Assembly (NCBI GenBank): GCA_963815305.1
Contig: CAWFFW010000001.1
Location: 2,852,001-2,916,000 of the forward strand
Length of the DNA stretch: 64,000 nucleotides
Source: CAXBID01 sp963815305
GTDB taxonomy: Bacteria; Bacteroidota; Bacteroidia; Flavobacteriales; Flavobacteriaceae
Direction: 5' to 3'
Shown piece by piece: positions 46,517-56,586 of the stretch. Under the pieces are notes generated by a model. That model did no database searches, was not told the origin of the DNA, and saw nothing but the letters and a program-made list of their open reading frames with translations. The translations under genes and the position numbers were made by a program. The number at the start of each line of letters is the position of its first letter. The first letter of the stretch is position 1.

Positions 46517-49282
46517 ATGAAAACTTTTATTTATGATGTCTTAAAAGATTTAGAAAACAAGAATATAAATCTTTCTGAAATAACCTTTATACTGCCCAGT
46601 AAAAGAGCAGGATTATTTTTAAAACATCAACTATCAACAATTATTAAAAAAACTCTTTTTTCACCTGAAATTATAAGTATTGAAGATTTTGTAGAAAATT
46701 TATCAAAATTAAAAACTATTTCTAACACTGAACTTCTTTTTGAATTTTATAACACTTATAAGACCCTTACTAAAAAAGAAAACCAAGACGCCTTCGAAGT
46801 CTTTTCAAAATGGTCTCAGGTACTTATTCAAGATTTTAATGAAATTGATAGATATTTAATTCCTCAAAATAAAATATTCAATTATTTAAGTGCCATAAAG
46901 GAAATTGAAAATCATCATTGGTCTATAGAAGAAAATCAAACTGAATTCATCAAAAACTATTTGTCTTTTTGGAATAAACTATATGATTATTACAATCATT
47001 TTTCAATAGCATTACTTAAAAAAAATACGGGCTATCAAGGTTTGATATATAGAGAGGCTCTAAATAATTTAGAAGTTTATATTCAAAATAATTCAACTAA
47101 ACAACATGTTTTTTTAGGTTTTAATGCACTTAATACTGCAGAAGAAAAAATAATACAAAAATTACTTCAAAGTAATTTAGCAAGAACTTATTGGGATATT
47201 GACAAAATATTTATTGAAAACCCTAAGCACGATGCCGCTTTATTTATAAGACATCACAGAAACATTTGGAAACACTTTGAAAACAATCCTTTTAATTGGA
47301 TTACAAATAACTATTTAAAACCAAAAAACATTTCTATTTACGGAGTGCCAAAAAATATAGGACAAGCAAAGTACATTGGCTCCCTTTTAAAAGACTTAAA
47401 AAGCACCAATAATTCTTTACAAAATACAGCCATAGTTTTGGGCGATGAAAATTTGTTAATACCAGTTTTAAATTCCATTCCAAAAGAGGTTGAGAGTTTA
47501 AATATTACTATGGGATTTCCTTTAAAAGCTATCCCGCTATCAAATCTATTTGAAACTTTATTTCGGGTACACAAACATGCATCACAAACTTATTATTATA
47601 AAGATGTTATTAATGTTTTATCAAATCAATTTATTCGACCTCTTTTCCAATTAAATAATATTGATTATGCCTCACAAATTATTCAAACTATAGATTCAAA
47701 CAATTTAGTATACCTATCAACAGAACGACTAAAACAAATAACCAACACCCACGATGATTTAATTGAATTACTTTTTAAAAACTGGAATTCTTCAATAGAA
47801 ATTGCTCTTAAAAAGTGCTTCACGATTATTATAAAAATCAAAGAACATCTTAATGAAAATAAATCAAATAATTTATTAGCATTAGAATATTTATTTCGTT
47901 TTAATGAATTATTTAATGAATTATCCCGATTAAATCTAGAATACAATCACATTAAAGATATATCAAGTTTATTCAACGTATATAAAGAATTATTAAGTAC
48001 TGAAACTTTAGATTTTCAAGGAGAACCTTTGCAGGGTTTACAAGTTATGGGTATGTTAGAGTCTCGAGTTTTAGATTTTGAAACCGTTATCATATCATCA
48101 GTTAACGAAGGTGTTTTACCATCAGGCAAGACCAATAATTCCTTCATTCCATTTGATATTAAATTAGAAAATAACTTACCTACCTATAAAGAAAAAGATG
48201 CTGTATATACCTATCATTTTTACCGGCTTTTACAACGTGCCAAAAACGTTTATATTCTTTATAACACAGAAGCAGATGTTTTAACTGGTGGAGAAAAAAG
48301 CAGATTCATTACACAGTTGGAATTGGAGGACATTCATGATATAAAACATCAAATTATAGCCCCTAAAGTTCCCGTATTATCAAATACTTTAAATTGCATA
48401 AAAAAAAATAACGCTTTATTACTAAAACTTAAAGAAGTTGCTCAAAATGGTTTTTCACCATCCTCATTAACAAGTTATATTAGAAACCCTATAGATTTTT
48501 ACTATAAGAAAATTTTAAAAATTAAAGAGCATAATGAAGTTGAAGAAACTGTAGCTGCAAATACACTTGGAACTGTTGTACATAATACCTTAGAAGATTT
48601 CTACAGACCTTTGGTTGGTAGCTTCCTATCAGAAGATATTATTGAAAACTTAAAATCTCAAATTGAAGAGAAGGTCCAGTTTCATTTTAAAAATGAGTTT
48701 AAAGAAGGAGATATTACGAAAGGTAAAAATCTTATTATTTTTGAAATAGCAAAACGTTATGTTTCTAATTTTTTAAATTTAGAAATGAAAGACGTAAAAG
48801 CTGGAAACAAAATTAAAATTCTTAATATTGAAGCTAATAATTCAATTTCTATTGAAATTCCAGAACTTAATTTTCCAGTAAAACTCACAGGAAAAGTAGA
48901 TAGAGTAGACGAATACAATGGCACTATTAGAATTATTGACTACAAAACTGGGAGAGTGGAACTAAATAAAGTTGAGGTTGTTAACTGGGAAGATATACTA
49001 ACTGATTATGATAAGTACAGCAAGAGTTTTCAAATTTTGTGTTATGCTTATATGATGATTGAATCAAACAAAATGACACTTCCTGTTGAAGCTGGAATTA
49101 TGTCTTTCAAAAATTTAAATGAAGGATTTTTAAAGTTTTCAAAAAAAGATAAAACGGGTAGTTATGCCAAAAAAGACACTTTAATTACACAAAAAACACT
49201 TGAAAACTTTAGCGAACAACTCAAAAAGCTTATTATAGAAATTTGTGATATATCCATTCCGTTCACCGAAAAAGAAGTATAA
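46517..49282 (+). CDS. AddB-like helicase/PD-(D/E)XK nuclease
   Basis: 921 residues. The N-terminal part (ITFILPSKRAGLFLKHQL, about residues 20-40) is a degenerate helicase-like domain as in AddB. VMGMLESRVLDFETVIISSVNEGVLPSG fits the motif V region. The C-terminal 250 residues are a PD-(D/E)XK nuclease (SPSSLTSYIRNPIDFYYKKIL, KLTGKVDRVDEYNG, RIIDYKTGRVE). It likely pairs with the AddA-like protein encoded 3 kb upstream to process double-strand DNA ends for recombination. The two genes are usually closer; here kbl and ompA lie between. The stop overlaps the start of the following hydrolase gene at 49282. Confidence 0.88.
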   Translation: MKTFIYDVLKDLENKNINLSEITFILPSKRAGLFLKHQLSTIIKKTLFSPEIISIEDFVENLSKLKTISNTELLFEFYNTYKTLTKKENQDAFEVFSKWSQVLIQDFNEIDRYLIPQNKIFNYLSAIKEIENHHWSIEENQTEFIKNYLSFWNKLYDYYNHFSIALLKKNTGYQGLIYREALNNLEVYIQNNSTKQHVFLGFNALNTAEEKIIQKLLQSNLARTYWDIDKIFIENPKHDAALFIRHHRNIWKHFENNPFNWITNNYLKPKNISIYGVPKNIGQAKYIGSLLKDLKSTNNSLQNTAIVLGDENLLIPVLNSIPKEVESLNITMGFPLKAIPLSNLFETLFRVHKHASQTYYYKDVINVLSNQFIRPLFQLNNIDYASQIIQTIDSNNLVYLSTERLKQITNTHDDLIELLFKNWNSSIEIALKKCFTIIIKIKEHLNENKSNNLLALEYLFRFNELFNELSRLNLEYNHIKDISSLFNVYKELLSTETLDFQGEPLQGLQVMGMLESRVLDFETVIISSVNEGVLPSGKTNNSFIPFDIKLENNLPTYKEKDAVYTYHFYRLLQRAKNVYILYNTEADVLTGGEKSRFITQLELEDIHDIKHQIIAPKVPVLSNTLNCIKKNNALLLKLKEVAQNGFSPSSLTSYIRNPIDFYYKKILKIKEHNEVEETVAANTLGTVVHNTLEDFYRPLVGSFLSEDIIENLKSQIEEKVQFHFKNEFKEGDITKGKNLIIFEIAKRYVSNFLNLEMKDVKAGNKIKILNIEANNSISIEIPELNFPVKLTGKVDRVDEYNGTIRIIDYKTGRVELNKVEVVNWEDILTDYDKYSKSFQILCYAYMMIESNKMTLPVEAGIMSFKNLNEGFLKFSKKDKTGSYAKKDTLITQKTLENFSEQLKKLIIEICDISIPFTEKEV

Positions 49283-50130
49283 TGATTTTAAAAAACAGTT
49301 ATATAATTAGTGGTAAACACCAAAAATCTATTTTAATTGATACAACACAAAAATTGGATGGAGAAAATATACCATTAATCATTTTTTGTCATGGCTATAA
49401 AGGCTTTAAAGATTGGGGCGCATGGAACGAAATGGCAAACGCTTTTGCAGAAACTGGATTTCTATTTCTGAAATTCAATTTTTCCCATAATGGAGGAACG
49501 ATGGCGCAGCCTATTGACTTTCCAGATCTAGAAGCGTTTGGAAATAATAATTACATCAAAGAGTTAGACGATTTAGAATCTGTAATTGATTGGGTTTTTA
49601 AAATTAATTCGCTAAAATATGTAAACCTAAATAACATTACTTTAATTGGCCATAGTAGAGGCGGTGGCATTGTATGTATTAAAGCTGAAGAAGATTCAAG
49701 AATAACACGTGTAATAAGTTTGGCAGGCGTTTCAAGCTATGGTAACCGAACTTCAACAACAGGCGATTTGGAACAGTGGAAAAAAGATGGGGTAAAATAT
49801 GTTTTAAACGGACGTACAAAACAACACATGCCTCATTATTATCAATTTTATAAAAATTTTACCAAAAATCAAGATCGTTTAACGATACAAAGAGCTGTTT
49901 CAAACTTAAAAATTCCTTTTTTAATTATTCACGGTAATAAGGATACGAGTATATCTATTGAAGAAGCTGAAAATTTACATAAATGGAACCCCAAAAGTAA
50001 CCTGAAAATTATCGAGGGTGCAGACCATGTTTTTAACACAAAGCATCCTTGGGTTGAAAATAAACTAACAAAAGAACTTAGAGAAGTTGTTTCTATTTGT
50101 GATGCTTTTATAAAAAAATTAATTATTTGA
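49282..50130 (+). CDS. Alpha/beta hydrolase
   Basis: 282 residues. The oxyanion region is IIFCHGYKGFKDW, the nucleophile elbow is GHSRGGG (Ser about residue 127), an Asp is in IHGNKDTSI and the last His in EGADHVFNTKHPW. No signal peptide, so cytoplasmic. The segment FNFSHNGGT is typical of the dienelactone-hydrolase-like or DUF1749-like branch found in Bacteroidota. Substrate unknown. It overlaps the AddB-like gene by one base and precedes the Nudix regulator by seven, so the three are likely one operon. Confidence 0.9.
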   Translation: MILKNSYIISGKHQKSILIDTTQKLDGENIPLIIFCHGYKGFKDWGAWNEMANAFAETGFLFLKFNFSHNGGTMAQPIDFPDLEAFGNNNYIKELDDLESVIDWVFKINSLKYVNLNNITLIGHSRGGGIVCIKAEEDSRITRVISLAGVSSYGNRTSTTGDLEQWKKDGVKYVLNGRTKQHMPHYYQFYKNFTKNQDRLTIQRAVSNLKIPFLIIHGNKDTSISIEEAENLHKWNPKSNLKIIEGADHVFNTKHPWVENKLTKELREVVSICDAFIKKLII

Positions 50131-50137
50131 TGTAATC

Positions 50138-50857
50138 ATGAACAAAAAAAGATTAATTACAGCAGATTATTACTTCCCTGAAAAAAAACTTTACGTTGCT
50201 ACAGACTGTATTATTTTCGGTTTTGATAAGGGCATTTTAAAATTACTACTTTTTGAAAGACGGGTTGAACCATTTAAAGGTGCTTTATCACTTATTGGGA
50301 GTTTTGTAAAACCCAATGAAAACACAAATGATGCTGCACGAAGAGTTTTAAGAGAATTTACAGGTTTAGATGATATTTTTATGGAAGAATTAAAAACCTA
50401 CTCGGAGGTTGAAAGAGATCCAGGAGCTAGATGTATTTCCATAGCCAACTATGCACTTATAAGAATTGGAGAATTTGACAAAGCTTTAGTTGAAAAACAT
50501 GGTGCAAATTGGCACAACGTAAATAAATTACCTGATTTGGTTTTAGATCATAATACCATGGTAAAAGACGCCATTATCAGGCTTCAAAAAAAAGCTAAAT
50601 TCTATCCCATAGGCTTTGAGTTATTAACGAAAAAGTTTACTGTTCCAGACATCCAAAAATTATATGAAACTATATTTCAGAGACATTTAGATTCTAGAAA
50701 TTTCAGAAAAAAATTATTATCGCTAAAGCTTCTCATTCCTTTAAACGAAAAAGATAAATCAAACTCTAAAAAAGGTGCTTTTTTGTATAAATTTGATCAT
50801 AAAAAATATAAAAAATTAGAGGAAAAAGGGTTTAATTTTTCTCTTTTCAAAACATAG
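50138..50857 (+). CDS. Nudix-domain transcriptional regulator (NrtR/AraR-like)
   Basis: 239 residues. The N-terminal Nudix fold (ATDCIIFGFDKGILKLLLFERRVEPFKG) is followed by a degraded Nudix box: GSFVKPNENTNDAARRVLRE then FTGL, where the metal-binding Glu pair of REUxEE is missing. The C-terminal 80 residues (PIGFELLTKKFTVPDIQKLYETIF, SRNFRKKLLSLKLL) are the winged-helix part found in NrtR and in AraR of Bacteroidota. So it probably binds a nucleotide-sugar or sugar effector and DNA without hydrolysing anything. The target genes are unknown; the adjacent hydrolase gene is a candidate. Confidence 0.86.
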   Translation: MNKKRLITADYYFPEKKLYVATDCIIFGFDKGILKLLLFERRVEPFKGALSLIGSFVKPNENTNDAARRVLREFTGLDDIFMEELKTYSEVERDPGARCISIANYALIRIGEFDKALVEKHGANWHNVNKLPDLVLDHNTMVKDAIIRLQKKAKFYPIGFELLTKKFTVPDIQKLYETIFQRHLDSRNFRKKLLSLKLLIPLNEKDKSNSKKGAFLYKFDHKKYKKLEEKGFNFSLFKT

Positions 50858-50876
50858 TTAAAAATAATTAGTCATC

Positions 50877-53156
50877 TTAATCACCTTTAAATTTTTTCTT
50901 TCTTTGCTTACTTCCAAAAATTCTTTTAAATAGGTTATCCCTTTTTTCAGGATTACAATCTAAATCATCTAATACTTCCTGAGATATAGGCTCAAAAGTA
51001 CTTTTTGTAATATGATTATAACGAGAATCCGCATTCAATTTCTGATAAAACTTAGCGAAAATTGGAAGTGCAGAATTGGCACCTTGACCAATGCTTGTAG
51101 ATTTAAATCCGATACTATGGTTATCATTTCCCACCCAAGTTACAGTAACAAGTTTGGGCGTAATCCCAACAAACCATCCGTCTTTATTATTTTGAGTTGT
51201 TCCTGTTTTTCCAGCTATCTCGTTTTTCAAATTATACGTCGTTCTTAATCTTGATGCGGTACCACTGTTTATAGTCGCTTGCATCATTTTAAGTAATACT
51301 TGTCTCGTATAATCACTATAGGCTAAAACCTCTGCAACTTCTGGTTTAAAAGATGCAATAATGTTACCATATTTATCTTCTATCTTGGTAATAAAATATG
51401 GTTTTACTGTTTTACTTTTATTAACATAACTTGCATAAGCGCCTGTTAATTCTTTTAAATTGATTTCTGCTGTGCCTAAAGCTAAAGATGGTTTTAAAGG
51501 TAAATCTTTTGTAATCCCTAATTTTTGAGCCTGTTGAACAACATTTTCAATCCCTACTTCATTTAAAACTTTTACGACTATGGTATTTACAGAATTACTC
51601 AAAGCCATTTCTAGGTTATAATTTAGGTGAGGGTCTTCTTCATTTCCATCAGAATTAGTCGGTGTCCAGTTATCAAAATTAGTATAGGTAACAGCTTGTA
51701 ATGAAAAATAAGTACACGGGTTCATCCCATTTTCTATAGCCGTCGTATATACAAAGGGTTTAAAGGTTGAACCAACTTGCCGTTCACTTTGTGATACATG
51801 GTCGTATTTAAAATACCTATAATCTATTCCTCCAATATAAGTTCTAACGGCGCCTGTATGAGGTTCTATGGTAAGCATTCCTGTGTTTAAAAATTTCAAA
51901 TAATGTTTTAAACTGTCTATGGCTGTTATGTTTTTTATGGTGTCGCCTTGCCAACTAAAAAGTTCTGTCTCTTTTTTTATAGATAAAGAATCCTGAATTT
52001 GTTGGTCTGTTAACCCTTTTTCTTTATAGAATTTATATTGAGGCAATTTCTTTATGACTGCTTCTAGTATACGTTTATTAGACATCCAAGGGCCGTTTTT
52101 TCCGTAGGACGTTTCAAAATCATTTTGTAATTGAGAAAGATGTTCTTTTACTGAAGCTTCAGCAAAAGTTTGCATTGTTGAGTCTAAAGTGGTGTGAACA
52201 ACTAATCCATCACGGTACAAATCATAGGAGTCACCATTAGGCTTTTTTACACTATCTAATACCTTTGATAGTTGTTTTTTTACTTCTTCTCTAAAATATG
52301 GTGCTAAACCTAAATCATGACTAAAAGATTTATAGTTTAAAACTATATTTTGTTTGGATAGTGAATCGACCACATGTTGAGTTATATAACCGTATTTAAG
52401 CATTTGATTAAATACTAAATTTCTTCGCATTTGGCTATTTTCTGGTCTGAGTCTAGGATTGTAATACGTTGTAGCCTTTAATGAACCCACTAAAGTTGCT
52501 GCTTCAGAGTATAACAAATCTGATGCTGGTTTATTGAAAAATTTTCGTGAAGCACTTTCTATACCATATGTGTTATCCGAGAAAGAAACAGTATTAAGAT
52601 ATAATGTGAGAATCTCTTTTTTAGAATAAATTTCCTCAACACGTTTTGCAATTATTGATTCTCTAAATTTATTAATCAACATACTAAATAGCACATACTC
52701 TTTTCTTCCAAATAAATTTTTACTTAATTGAAGTGTAATGGTGCTTCCTCCACCAGCAGATTTATCCTGAAGTATAATATTTTTAAAGAATACACGTAAT
52801 AAGCTTACATTATCAATACCATCGTGTTCATAAAACCTAGTGTCTTCTGTAGCAATAAGTGCATCTATTAGGTGCTGCGGAAAATCATCAAAAGTTAATG
52901 GCTGCCTATCGTAAATATAATATTTACCAATTAGTTTTCCATCTTTATCTAAAACTTCTGTAGCTTGTTCTTGCTGTATAGAACTTAGTTCCTTTACTGT
53001 GGGTATTTTACCAAATACTCCTAAATAGATACTAACATATAAAACAAAGAAAAATACAAATATGGCAGCTAGTGAGATTAGAGACCATTTTACCCATTGT
53101 TTCTTTATTATATTTAATACCCAAATAACAAAGGGTGAGTCTTTAACTTGATACAT
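50877..53156 (-). CDS. Penicillin-binding protein 1A (bifunctional class A)
   Basis: 759 residues. One membrane helix (WSLISLAAIFVFFFVLYVSI) is followed by the family 51 glycosyltransferase (ATEDTRFYEHDGID, AGGGSTITLQLSKNLFGR) and the transpeptidase with GSTFKPFVY (SxxK), SNSVN (SxN) and AGKTGTTQNNKDGWFVG (KTG). The C-terminal tail is basic (FGSKQRKKKFKGD) and lacks the BiPBP_C domain seen in the PBP1C at 13631. It makes and crosslinks peptidoglycan. It lies eight bases after hflX on the same strand, hence probably one transcript; the two together are common in flavobacteria. Confidence 0.94.
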   Translation of the reverse strand: MYQVKDSPFVIWVLNIIKKQWVKWSLISLAAIFVFFFVLYVSIYLGVFGKIPTVKELSSIQQEQATEVLDKDGKLIGKYYIYDRQPLTFDDFPQHLIDALIATEDTRFYEHDGIDNVSLLRVFFKNIILQDKSAGGGSTITLQLSKNLFGRKEYVLFSMLINKFRESIIAKRVEEIYSKKEILTLYLNTVSFSDNTYGIESASRKFFNKPASDLLYSEAATLVGSLKATTYYNPRLRPENSQMRRNLVFNQMLKYGYITQHVVDSLSKQNIVLNYKSFSHDLGLAPYFREEVKKQLSKVLDSVKKPNGDSYDLYRDGLVVHTTLDSTMQTFAEASVKEHLSQLQNDFETSYGKNGPWMSNKRILEAVIKKLPQYKFYKEKGLTDQQIQDSLSIKKETELFSWQGDTIKNITAIDSLKHYLKFLNTGMLTIEPHTGAVRTYIGGIDYRYFKYDHVSQSERQVGSTFKPFVYTTAIENGMNPCTYFSLQAVTYTNFDNWTPTNSDGNEEDPHLNYNLEMALSNSVNTIVVKVLNEVGIENVVQQAQKLGITKDLPLKPSLALGTAEINLKELTGAYASYVNKSKTVKPYFITKIEDKYGNIIASFKPEVAEVLAYSDYTRQVLLKMMQATINSGTASRLRTTYNLKNEIAGKTGTTQNNKDGWFVGITPKLVTVTWVGNDNHSIGFKSTSIGQGANSALPIFAKFYQKLNADSRYNHITKSTFEPISQEVLDDLDCNPEKRDNLFKRIFGSKQRKKKFKGD

Positions 53157-53164
53157 ATCTTTTA

Positions 53165-54379
53165 TTAATCGTCCTCTTCTGTATAATCAGGATAAAGAAA
53201 ATTATTATACGGGAAACGCGAGACATGAATCTCACGAACCTCATCATAAATACGTTTTTTAAAGTCTTCTAAATTTTTCTTATTTAATGCAGAAATAAAG
53301 AGCGCATTGTTACCCACCTTACTCATCCAAGTGCTTTTCCATTCCTCTAAAGTATAATGTCTTTCAGTGCGTTCGGTTTCTAAATCGTCATCGTCTAATG
53401 GCTCTGCTTCGTAAGCATCTATTTTATTAAAAACCATAATAGTAGGTTTGTCTCCACTTTTAATTTCACCCAAAACTTTTTCTACGGAAGCAATATGCTC
53501 CTCAAAATTTGGGTGCGAAATATCTACCACGTGAAGCAATAAATCGGCTTCTCTTACCTCATCGAGTGTGCTTTTAAAACTATCTACCAATTGTGTTGGC
53601 AACTTGCGTATAAAACCAACGGTATCACTTAATAAAAATGGTAAATTTTGAATTACTACTTTTCTAACCGTTGTATCTAAAGTTGCAAACAATTTGTTTT
53701 CAGCAAAAACGTCGCTTTTACTAATGACATTCATCAATGTAGATTTCCCCACATTAGTATAACCAACTAACGCTACACGCACCATCTTTCCACGATTACC
53801 ACGTTGTACTGCCATTTGCTTATCAATGGTTTTAATCCGCTCCTTTAATAGCGCAATTTTATCGCGTACAATTCGTCTATCTGTTTCAATTTCCGTTTCA
53901 CCAGGTCCACGCATACCAATACCTCCTTTTTGCCGTTCGAGGTGTGTCCACATACCACGTAATCTGGGTAGTAAGTATTCGCATTGCGCCAATTCAACTT
54001 GGGTTCTTGCATAACTGGTTTGTGCACGTTGTGCAAAAATATCAAGAATCAAATTGGTTCTATCTAATACTTTAACGTTAAGTATTTTACTAATATTACG
54101 TTCCTGCGCGGCTGATAATTCGTCATCAAAAATAGCCGTACTCACATCGTTATCTTCAATAAAATGTCGTACTTCATCGATTTTACCCGTTCCTATAAAT
54201 GTTTTAGGATTAGGCATATCCATTTTTTGGGTAAAACGTTTTACCGCATACCCGCCAGCTGTAAACGTTAAAAACTCCAACTCATCTAAATATTCTTTAG
54301 ATTTTTCTTCACCTTGTTCCTTCGTTATAACTCCTATTAAAACGGCTTTTTCTAAACTAACATCCTTCTTCTCAATCAT
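53165..54379 (-). CDS. hflX: Ribosome-associated GTPase HflX
   Basis: 404 residues. The N-terminal HflX domain (AVLIGVITKEQGEEKS, TFIGTGKIDEV, IFDDELSAAQERN, LDRTNLILDIFAQRA) is followed by the linker GMRGPGETEIETDRR. The G domain has G1 GYTNVGKSTLMN, G3 DTVGFIRKLP and G4 NKID. HflX binds ribosomes and helps to split stalled ones after stress. The C-terminus has an acidic tail YPDYTEEDD. It heads a pair with the penicillin-binding protein gene. Confidence 0.96.
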   Translation of the reverse strand: MIEKKDVSLEKAVLIGVITKEQGEEKSKEYLDELEFLTFTAGGYAVKRFTQKMDMPNPKTFIGTGKIDEVRHFIEDNDVSTAIFDDELSAAQERNISKILNVKVLDRTNLILDIFAQRAQTSYARTQVELAQCEYLLPRLRGMWTHLERQKGGIGMRGPGETEIETDRRIVRDKIALLKERIKTIDKQMAVQRGNRGKMVRVALVGYTNVGKSTLMNVISKSDVFAENKLFATLDTTVRKVVIQNLPFLLSDTVGFIRKLPTQLVDSFKSTLDEVREADLLLHVVDISHPNFEEHIASVEKVLGEIKSGDKPTIMVFNKIDAYEAEPLDDDDLETERTERHYTLEEWKSTWMSKVGNNALFISALNKKNLEDFKKRIYDEVREIHVSRFPYNNFLYPDYTEEDD

Positions 54380-54542
54380 AAAAAATAACTATTGTGTGAA
54401 TTAAAACTAATTTTCTGTTTCTAATGGTTTTAATCCATAAAATTTATAACTCATTTAGCCCAAATTTAAGCTTTAACAAAAATACTAGTAACATTAGCAA
54501 AGTTACATAATTGAAGTGATTGTTATTTCATATTTTTGATTT

Positions 54543-55511
54543 ATGAATAATGCCTTTGATGATATACCAATTCGCTACCATATGCAAACTGTGGCATTTT
54601 ACAATCTTGAAAATTTATTTGATTTGGTTGACAATAAGCGCACCAACGATAACGATTTTTTGCCTTTTTCAACTAAAAAATGGACACCAAAACGTTATAA
54701 AAACAAACTTAGAAAATTAGGTTATGCCATTTCTAATATTGGACGACGAGAAACTGGTAAACATCCAGCAATTGTTGGTTTAGCTGAGGTTGAAAATGCA
54801 AAGGTTATTGAAGATTTAATGGCCTCTAAACATCTTGAAGATTGCCATTATAGTTACGTACATTACGATTCTTTAGACGAACGTGGTATTGATGTTGCAT
54901 TAATTTACGATAAAATGTCTTTTGAAGTTTCTCATTCAGAAACGTTTACCGTTGAATTATTTAACAATAAAGGGCTGCCTGATTATACCAGAGATATTCT
55001 TTTGGTTTCAGGATTTCTTGATGGTGAAAAGATTCATGTGATTGTAAATCACTGGTCGTCTAGACGTGAAGGTAAAAAGGAAACCGAGCACAAACGCATC
55101 GCTTCTTCTGATAAAGTAGGTGAAATTATTTCATCTTTAAAATTAGAAAATGAAGCTGCAAAAATTATTATAATTGGCGATTTTAATGACGATCCACATA
55201 GTAACAGTATAAAAGGCTTGGTTGAAAGTTTTCATTTATTTAATCCTATGGAAAAACTAAAATCTTTTAATAGAGGCACTACTAAACATAATTGGCAATG
55301 GAATTTATTCGATCAAATTTTAATTTCAACCAACTTTTTTAAAACTTCAGATAACTTGTTTGAGTATAGTTCTGCTAATATTTTTGATGAAGATTTTTTA
55401 AAACTTTTTAACGGCAAGTTCAAAGGCTCGCCGTTTAGAACGTATATTGGCAAGCGTTATCAAGGTGGATATAGCGACCATTTTCCAGTATATGCTGTTT
55501 TTAAAAAGTAA
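54543..55511 (+). CDS. Endonuclease/exonuclease/phosphatase-family protein, cytoplasmic
   Basis: 322 residues with no signal peptide. The fold shows TVAFYNLENLFD at the N-terminus (Asn and Glu metal site), GLAEVENAKVIEDL (catalytic Glu), ERGIDVALIYD, VNHWSSR, IIIGDFNDDPHS (catalytic Asp and Asn) and the last His in YSDHFPVYAVF. It cuts phosphodiester or phosphate-ester bonds with Mg. The paralogue at 61038 has the same motifs but a signal peptide, so one acts inside and one outside the cell. Substrate unknown. It is transcribed away from hflX and meets the membrane protein gene end to end. Confidence 0.9.
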   Translation: MNNAFDDIPIRYHMQTVAFYNLENLFDLVDNKRTNDNDFLPFSTKKWTPKRYKNKLRKLGYAISNIGRRETGKHPAIVGLAEVENAKVIEDLMASKHLEDCHYSYVHYDSLDERGIDVALIYDKMSFEVSHSETFTVELFNNKGLPDYTRDILLVSGFLDGEKIHVIVNHWSSRREGKKETEHKRIASSDKVGEIISSLKLENEAAKIIIIGDFNDDPHSNSIKGLVESFHLFNPMEKLKSFNRGTTKHNWQWNLFDQILISTNFFKTSDNLFEYSSANIFDEDFLKLFNGKFKGSPFRTYIGKRYQGGYSDHFPVYAVFKK

Positions 55512-55892
55512 TCAAATTGCCTGAAATATCACATAGGTTAAACCCAAAATAGCAACTGGTAGTAACCACAATAAGTATATATTATATGTGCTTTTAGATC
55601 TTTTTTTATTCATTTTTGCCTGAATCGTCATGCGCCTTTTTCCTGTGTATTGCATCCAATTTTTAAAATAAATAAAAATGGCTATTAAAGTGAATAATGT
55701 CCATGCTTTTGATGACGACATCGTATCCATATTCATTTGCCTAAAAAACCCAGCGAAGAATACACCTAAAAGTAATAATAATGACACTTGTAAAAGTGTA
55801 ATATAGGTTACTGCAATACTATTCGCTTTTTGCTTCAGTTTTGGTTTATAGTAAGAGAAGATGTTATAGAATAAAGTGTCGGATAGGGTCAT
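55512..55892 (-). CDS. Small membrane protein of unknown function
   Basis: 126 residues. Three likely membrane helices: VTYITLLQVSLLLLLGVFFAGFF, SKAWTLFTLIAIFIYFKNW and IYLLWLLPVAILGLTYVIF, with basic loops between (TGKRRMTIQAKMNKKRSKS). No family is recognised. Its stop is one base from the stop of the converging hydrolase gene, with no terminator in between. Confidence 0.7.
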   Translation of the reverse strand: MTLSDTLFYNIFSYYKPKLKQKANSIAVTYITLLQVSLLLLLGVFFAGFFRQMNMDTMSSSKAWTLFTLIAIFIYFKNWMQYTGKRRMTIQAKMNKKRSKSTYNIYLLWLLPVAILGLTYVIFQAI

Positions 55893-55947
55893 TTTGGATT
55901 ATTTTCTGAGTGGGCTTATAAAAAATAAACCATATAGTTTATAAATA

Positions 55948-56496
55948 TTAACGATTCATTAATGTCAAATAATGCAATGCAACAACTAATCTATAATTCA
56001 AATCTGATAGATTCATTTCTTGAACATTTTCTGCAAAAAAAATAATCGCCGTCGGGGTTAAGTCATTAGCCTTATCAAAACTATCGATATATTTTTCGAT
56101 AAAACCAGAATTTTTTGATATACTTTCTAAATAATCAAAGTATTGACTTTTAGGATAAAAATTGATACTATAATCTTCAAACTCATTGCCAGGAAATCTT
56201 TTCCAAATTTTATCAAAAACTTTAAATTTAGTTATGTCTATATCCAAGCCATTTGGGGCAATAAATGCACCTTTAATTTTAATGCTAACAACAAAAGCTC
56301 GTGAAAAACTAATATAAGCTTCTTTTTCATCTGAAGTTAAGTAAGCTGCTGTTAATACAGCATCATATATTTCTACAATGTGGTTTAATTCATTTATGTC
56401 TTCATCACTCCAATAATTTCCATCGTTATTGAAACTTTTTTTTTCAGCACAAGAAAAAGTAAAAATAAGAATTCCTATTAATATTATTTTTATCAA
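55948..56496 (-). CDS. Lipoprotein of unknown function
   Basis: 182 residues. The lipobox FTFSC (Cys about residue 16) follows a short signal (MIKIILIGILI). The mature part is mostly helical with many acidic and aromatic residues (WSDEDINELNHIVEIYDAVLTA, YIDSFDKANDLTPTAIIFFAENVQ, LNYRLVVALHYLTL) and has no motif I recognise. It is preceded by a stretch of 90 bases without features after the DUF5689 gene. Confidence 0.7.
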   Translation of the reverse strand: MIKIILIGILIFTFSCAEKKSFNNDGNYWSDEDINELNHIVEIYDAVLTAAYLTSDEKEAYISFSRAFVVSIKIKGAFIAPNGLDIDITKFKVFDKIWKRFPGNEFEDYSINFYPKSQYFDYLESISKNSGFIEKYIDSFDKANDLTPTAIIFFAENVQEMNLSDLNYRLVVALHYLTLMNR

Positions 56497-56586
56497 TGAA
56501 TCTAAATTTTAGTTAACTCATTATACATCAAATGAAAGTAAACATTATCCATTAATAATTTTAGCTAATAGTTTTAAAATAATCCA

